DNA of 44,222 nucleotides. Origin: Candidatus Pacearchaeota archaeon (GTDB taxonomy: Archaea > Nanobdellota > Nanobdellia > Pacearchaeales > GW2011-AR1). Under the pieces are notes generated by a model. The model worked only from the letters and a program-made list of their open reading frames with translations. It had not been told where the DNA came from and searched no databases. The stretch's first letter is position 1; the number at the start of each line of letters is the position of its first letter. A program made the position numbers and the translations under genes. Location of the stretch: NCBI GenBank assembly GCA_018303845.1, contig JAGVXH010000004.1:325165-369386 (forward strand), given 5' to 3'. Shown here in pieces: positions 42,488-44,222 of the stretch.

Positions 42488-43924
42488 ATGAGTAAAAAGA
42501 GTGAAGTTTCATTCGTAGAAGTCGTGAGCATAATCGGAGCAATTCTAATCTTCTGCGGCGTCTTATGGAACATCGCCGACAACTGGCACAATTTCCCCTC
42601 TTTTCTAAAAATTGCAATCCTAGCAATCGGAACTTCTGCTTCTTTAATAATCGGAACAAACCTAAAGCAAAAAGATTACGAAAAAACAGGACGAGCAATC
42701 GTGCTCTTAGGCGGACTCCTCTACATCGCCAGCGTTTTTCTAATAGCGCAAATATTCTTCACAAGTTCGTCGCTACAAGGAACGGCGTGGTTGTTTCTAA
42801 TTTCGTTAATAGGAATAGTCGCAATATCATATCTTCTACAATCAAAAGAAAACATCTTCGCAAGTTTCATAACATTTTTGTTATGGTTCACAATACAATT
42901 TTTCGCCTTCACGAAAGTATATGATCACCTTTTAGGTGGATTATTTTCAGGAGGACTCTTGGCATTTGGATTCTTAGTAATCGGAATAACATTTTACGCC
43001 CTAGCCTTAATTCACAAAAATAACAACCATGAATTCGCCAGCCTCTACAAATTATGGAGCGTCTTCTACTTCCTAGCAATAGCCTACATACTAAGTTTCC
43101 AATCTCTAATATCAATTTTATGGGAAGAAACAATCCATCTAGACGCATTCACCTACTTCATCCTAACACTAGCAGTCATCTCACTATCGTCCCTAATCTA
43201 CGCAATCTCAACAGCCACAGCAAAAGGCAACATAACAAAAAAAGAAATCATCGGATTCCTAATAACAGTCCTAGCATTCACAACGCTAATAGCAATAACT
43301 GCAATAACAACAAACTCAGTCGGAACTTGCTACGAAAAAAATTGCTATGATTTCACAACAAAAGAAGAATGCACAAACAATATCAAAGAATGCGTTTGGC
43401 ACGAAGACAACTATTGCTCAGAAACAGAGTGCTACAAGATACAATCCGAGTCAATATGTAACGAAAAACAAAATTGCAAATGGAACAACGAAAACGAGTT
43501 CCAATTATGCGAATATAATTACAAGTACGAAGAAAAAACCGACGTGTGCAATGTCTATAACAACAACAAAGAATCATGCAAGGCAAACGAAAACGAATGC
43601 AACTGGAACACCTACATCAGCAACAGCAGAGACCTTCCCTTCTCGGCCTGGGCAATCTGGATAATAATCAACATAGTCTTCATCCTCTTCATCTTAACAA
43701 TAATCGGCTATGGACAACTTCAAAAAAACAGCCATATCATAAACCTAGGAATTGGATTCTTTATCCTAGACATCTTCACACGATACATCGGTTTCATTAT
43801 AGACTTCTATGACTACACAGGACTCTCCCTAACATTTATTATCGGAGGAATCTTGCTTCTAATTGGTTCATGGATGGGGACAAAGTGGAGAGCAAAACTA
43901 ATAAATGAAAAAAAGAAAAAATAA
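42488..43924 (+). CDS. DUF2157-type multi-span membrane protein with a Cys-rich external loop
   Basis: 478 residues. The N-terminal part (about 10-120: VVSIIGAILIFCGVLWNIADNWHNFP, TNLKQKDYEKTGRAIVLLGGLLY) matches DUF2157 membrane proteins, followed by further spans to about 275 and three more from about 388 to 462. Between them, residues 281-371 form a soluble loop with 12 cysteines and three C-x(5-6)-C-x-W units (295-304, 324-332, 364-373), not a usual part of DUF2157. The gene overlaps a GDYXXLXY-type gene by 20 bp, the usual partner of DUF2157. Codon use is C/A-ending, opposite to the minus-strand genes. Function unknown; the pair is membrane-bound. Confidence 0.8.
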   Translation: MSKKSEVSFVEVVSIIGAILIFCGVLWNIADNWHNFPSFLKIAILAIGTSASLIIGTNLKQKDYEKTGRAIVLLGGLLYIASVFLIAQIFFTSSSLQGTAWLFLISLIGIVAISYLLQSKENIFASFITFLLWFTIQFFAFTKVYDHLLGGLFSGGLLAFGFLVIGITFYALALIHKNNNHEFASLYKLWSVFYFLAIAYILSFQSLISILWEETIHLDAFTYFILTLAVISLSSLIYAISTATAKGNITKKEIIGFLITVLAFTTLIAITAITTNSVGTCYEKNCYDFTTKEECTNNIKECVWHEDNYCSETECYKIQSESICNEKQNCKWNNENEFQLCEYNYKYEEKTDVCNVYNNNKESCKANENECNWNTYISNSRDLPFSAWAIWIIINIVFILFILTIIGYGQLQKNSHIINLGIGFFILDIFTRYIGFIIDFYDYTGLSLTFIIGGILLLIGSWMGTKWRAKLINEKKKK

Positions 43925-44222
43925 CGAAACAAAAAGACTCTACATTACTTTAGCAATTGTTTTAGGAATTCTAGCAATATTCATCCTCTACTCTGCAGTC
44001 CCCTACATGTTCGGAAAAGAAATAATCCTACAAACAAAACCAATAGACCCATTCCATCCACTTCTCGGGCAATACATGAACGTCGGCTACGAAATAAGCG
44101 AGATAGAAAACAGCGACCTCGATGTAACTCAAGGAGACATGGTTTACATATCATTAAAAAAAGACAGCGAAGGAATATCCAGATTTGAATCAATCTCAAA
44201 AAACAAACCAGCTAGCGGAGAC
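43905..44222 (+). CDS. GDYXXLXY-type membrane-anchored protein (partial)
   Basis: 106 codons are visible, open to the window edge. After a basic start (MKKRKNNETKRLY) comes one span (about 13-33), then IILQTKPIDPFHPLLGQYMNVGYEIS, which fits the GDYXXLXY protein family (the defining motif reads GQYMNVGY here, so Asp is replaced by Gln and Leu by Val). Proteins of this family are commonly encoded next to DUF2157 proteins, as here, where the start lies 20 bp inside the upstream gene. Function of the pair is not established. Confidence 0.8.
   Translation, partial: MKKRKNNETKRLYITLAIVLGILAIFILYSAVPYMFGKEIILQTKPIDPFHPLLGQYMNVGYEISEIENSDLDVTQGDMVYISLKKDSEGISRFESISKNKPASGD

Noticed and set aside
42488-43924. 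DUF2157 gene as recently acquired DNA because of its different codon use
   Set aside because: The difference is explained by the strand-wide C/A bias, which acts on plus-strand genes in the opposite sense.

Overview
The window looks like part of the genome of a DPANN-type archaeon, most like the Woesearchaeota/Pacearchaeota (Nanoarchaeota) group. The reasons are TATA-type promoters with leaderless or short-leader genes, chains of ATGA-overlapping genes, low G+C, surface proteins full of Asn-X-Ser/Thr sites carrying the 'LTGFxxTGxVV' type motif, and a surface protein ending in a HerA-type ATPase. The assignment rests on protein style, not on a marker gene. No rRNA, tRNA, CRISPR array, transposase or integrase was seen.

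Layout: (1) 1-852, minus strand: the start of a secreted, single-span membrane protein that runs off the window. (2) 849-26195, minus: one 8,448-codon frame coding a giant extracellular protein made of hundreds of residues per repeat class (Ig/CARDB-like domains) and ending in a HerA/DUF87 ATPase. Its signal peptide lies in a separate short frame (26156-26485). The two are split by a defect inside a 15-bp tandem repeat. (3) 26694-40047, minus: a 14-gene chain in which neighbours overlap or nearly touch. It holds a small winged-helix regulator, six proteins with extracytoplasmic CACHE sensor domains, a LivJ-type and a PotD-type binding protein, three small membrane-anchored Ig-like proteins and two multi-span membrane proteins. 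The last CACHE protein is fused to a UPF0324 (YeiH-type) transporter. (4) 40257-42276, minus: a second PotD-like protein, an Hsp20-like chaperone, a conserved hypothetical protein and a small Cys-rich frame. (5) 42488-44222, plus: a DUF2157 membrane protein and a GDYXXLXY-type partner cut by the window end.

The main candidate for a new system is region 3. Its sensor proteins carry ligand-binding CACHE domains of the kind found on histidine kinases and chemoreceptors, yet none has a kinase, HAMP, methyl-accepting or cyclase domain. The two binding proteins in it have no permease or ATPase beside them. I read it as a cell-surface ligand-capture complex whose output is either transport (the CACHE-UPF0324 fusion) or an unlinked partner; this is inference. 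The nearby giant adhesin-ATPase suggests a genome that invests heavily in contact with other cells or their surroundings.

The + strand is C- and A-rich and G-poor whichever strand carries the gene, so the plus-strand genes use C/A-ending codons while most minus-strand genes use G/T-ending ones. Part of region 3 (about 31.3-34 kb) is markedly more AT-rich.
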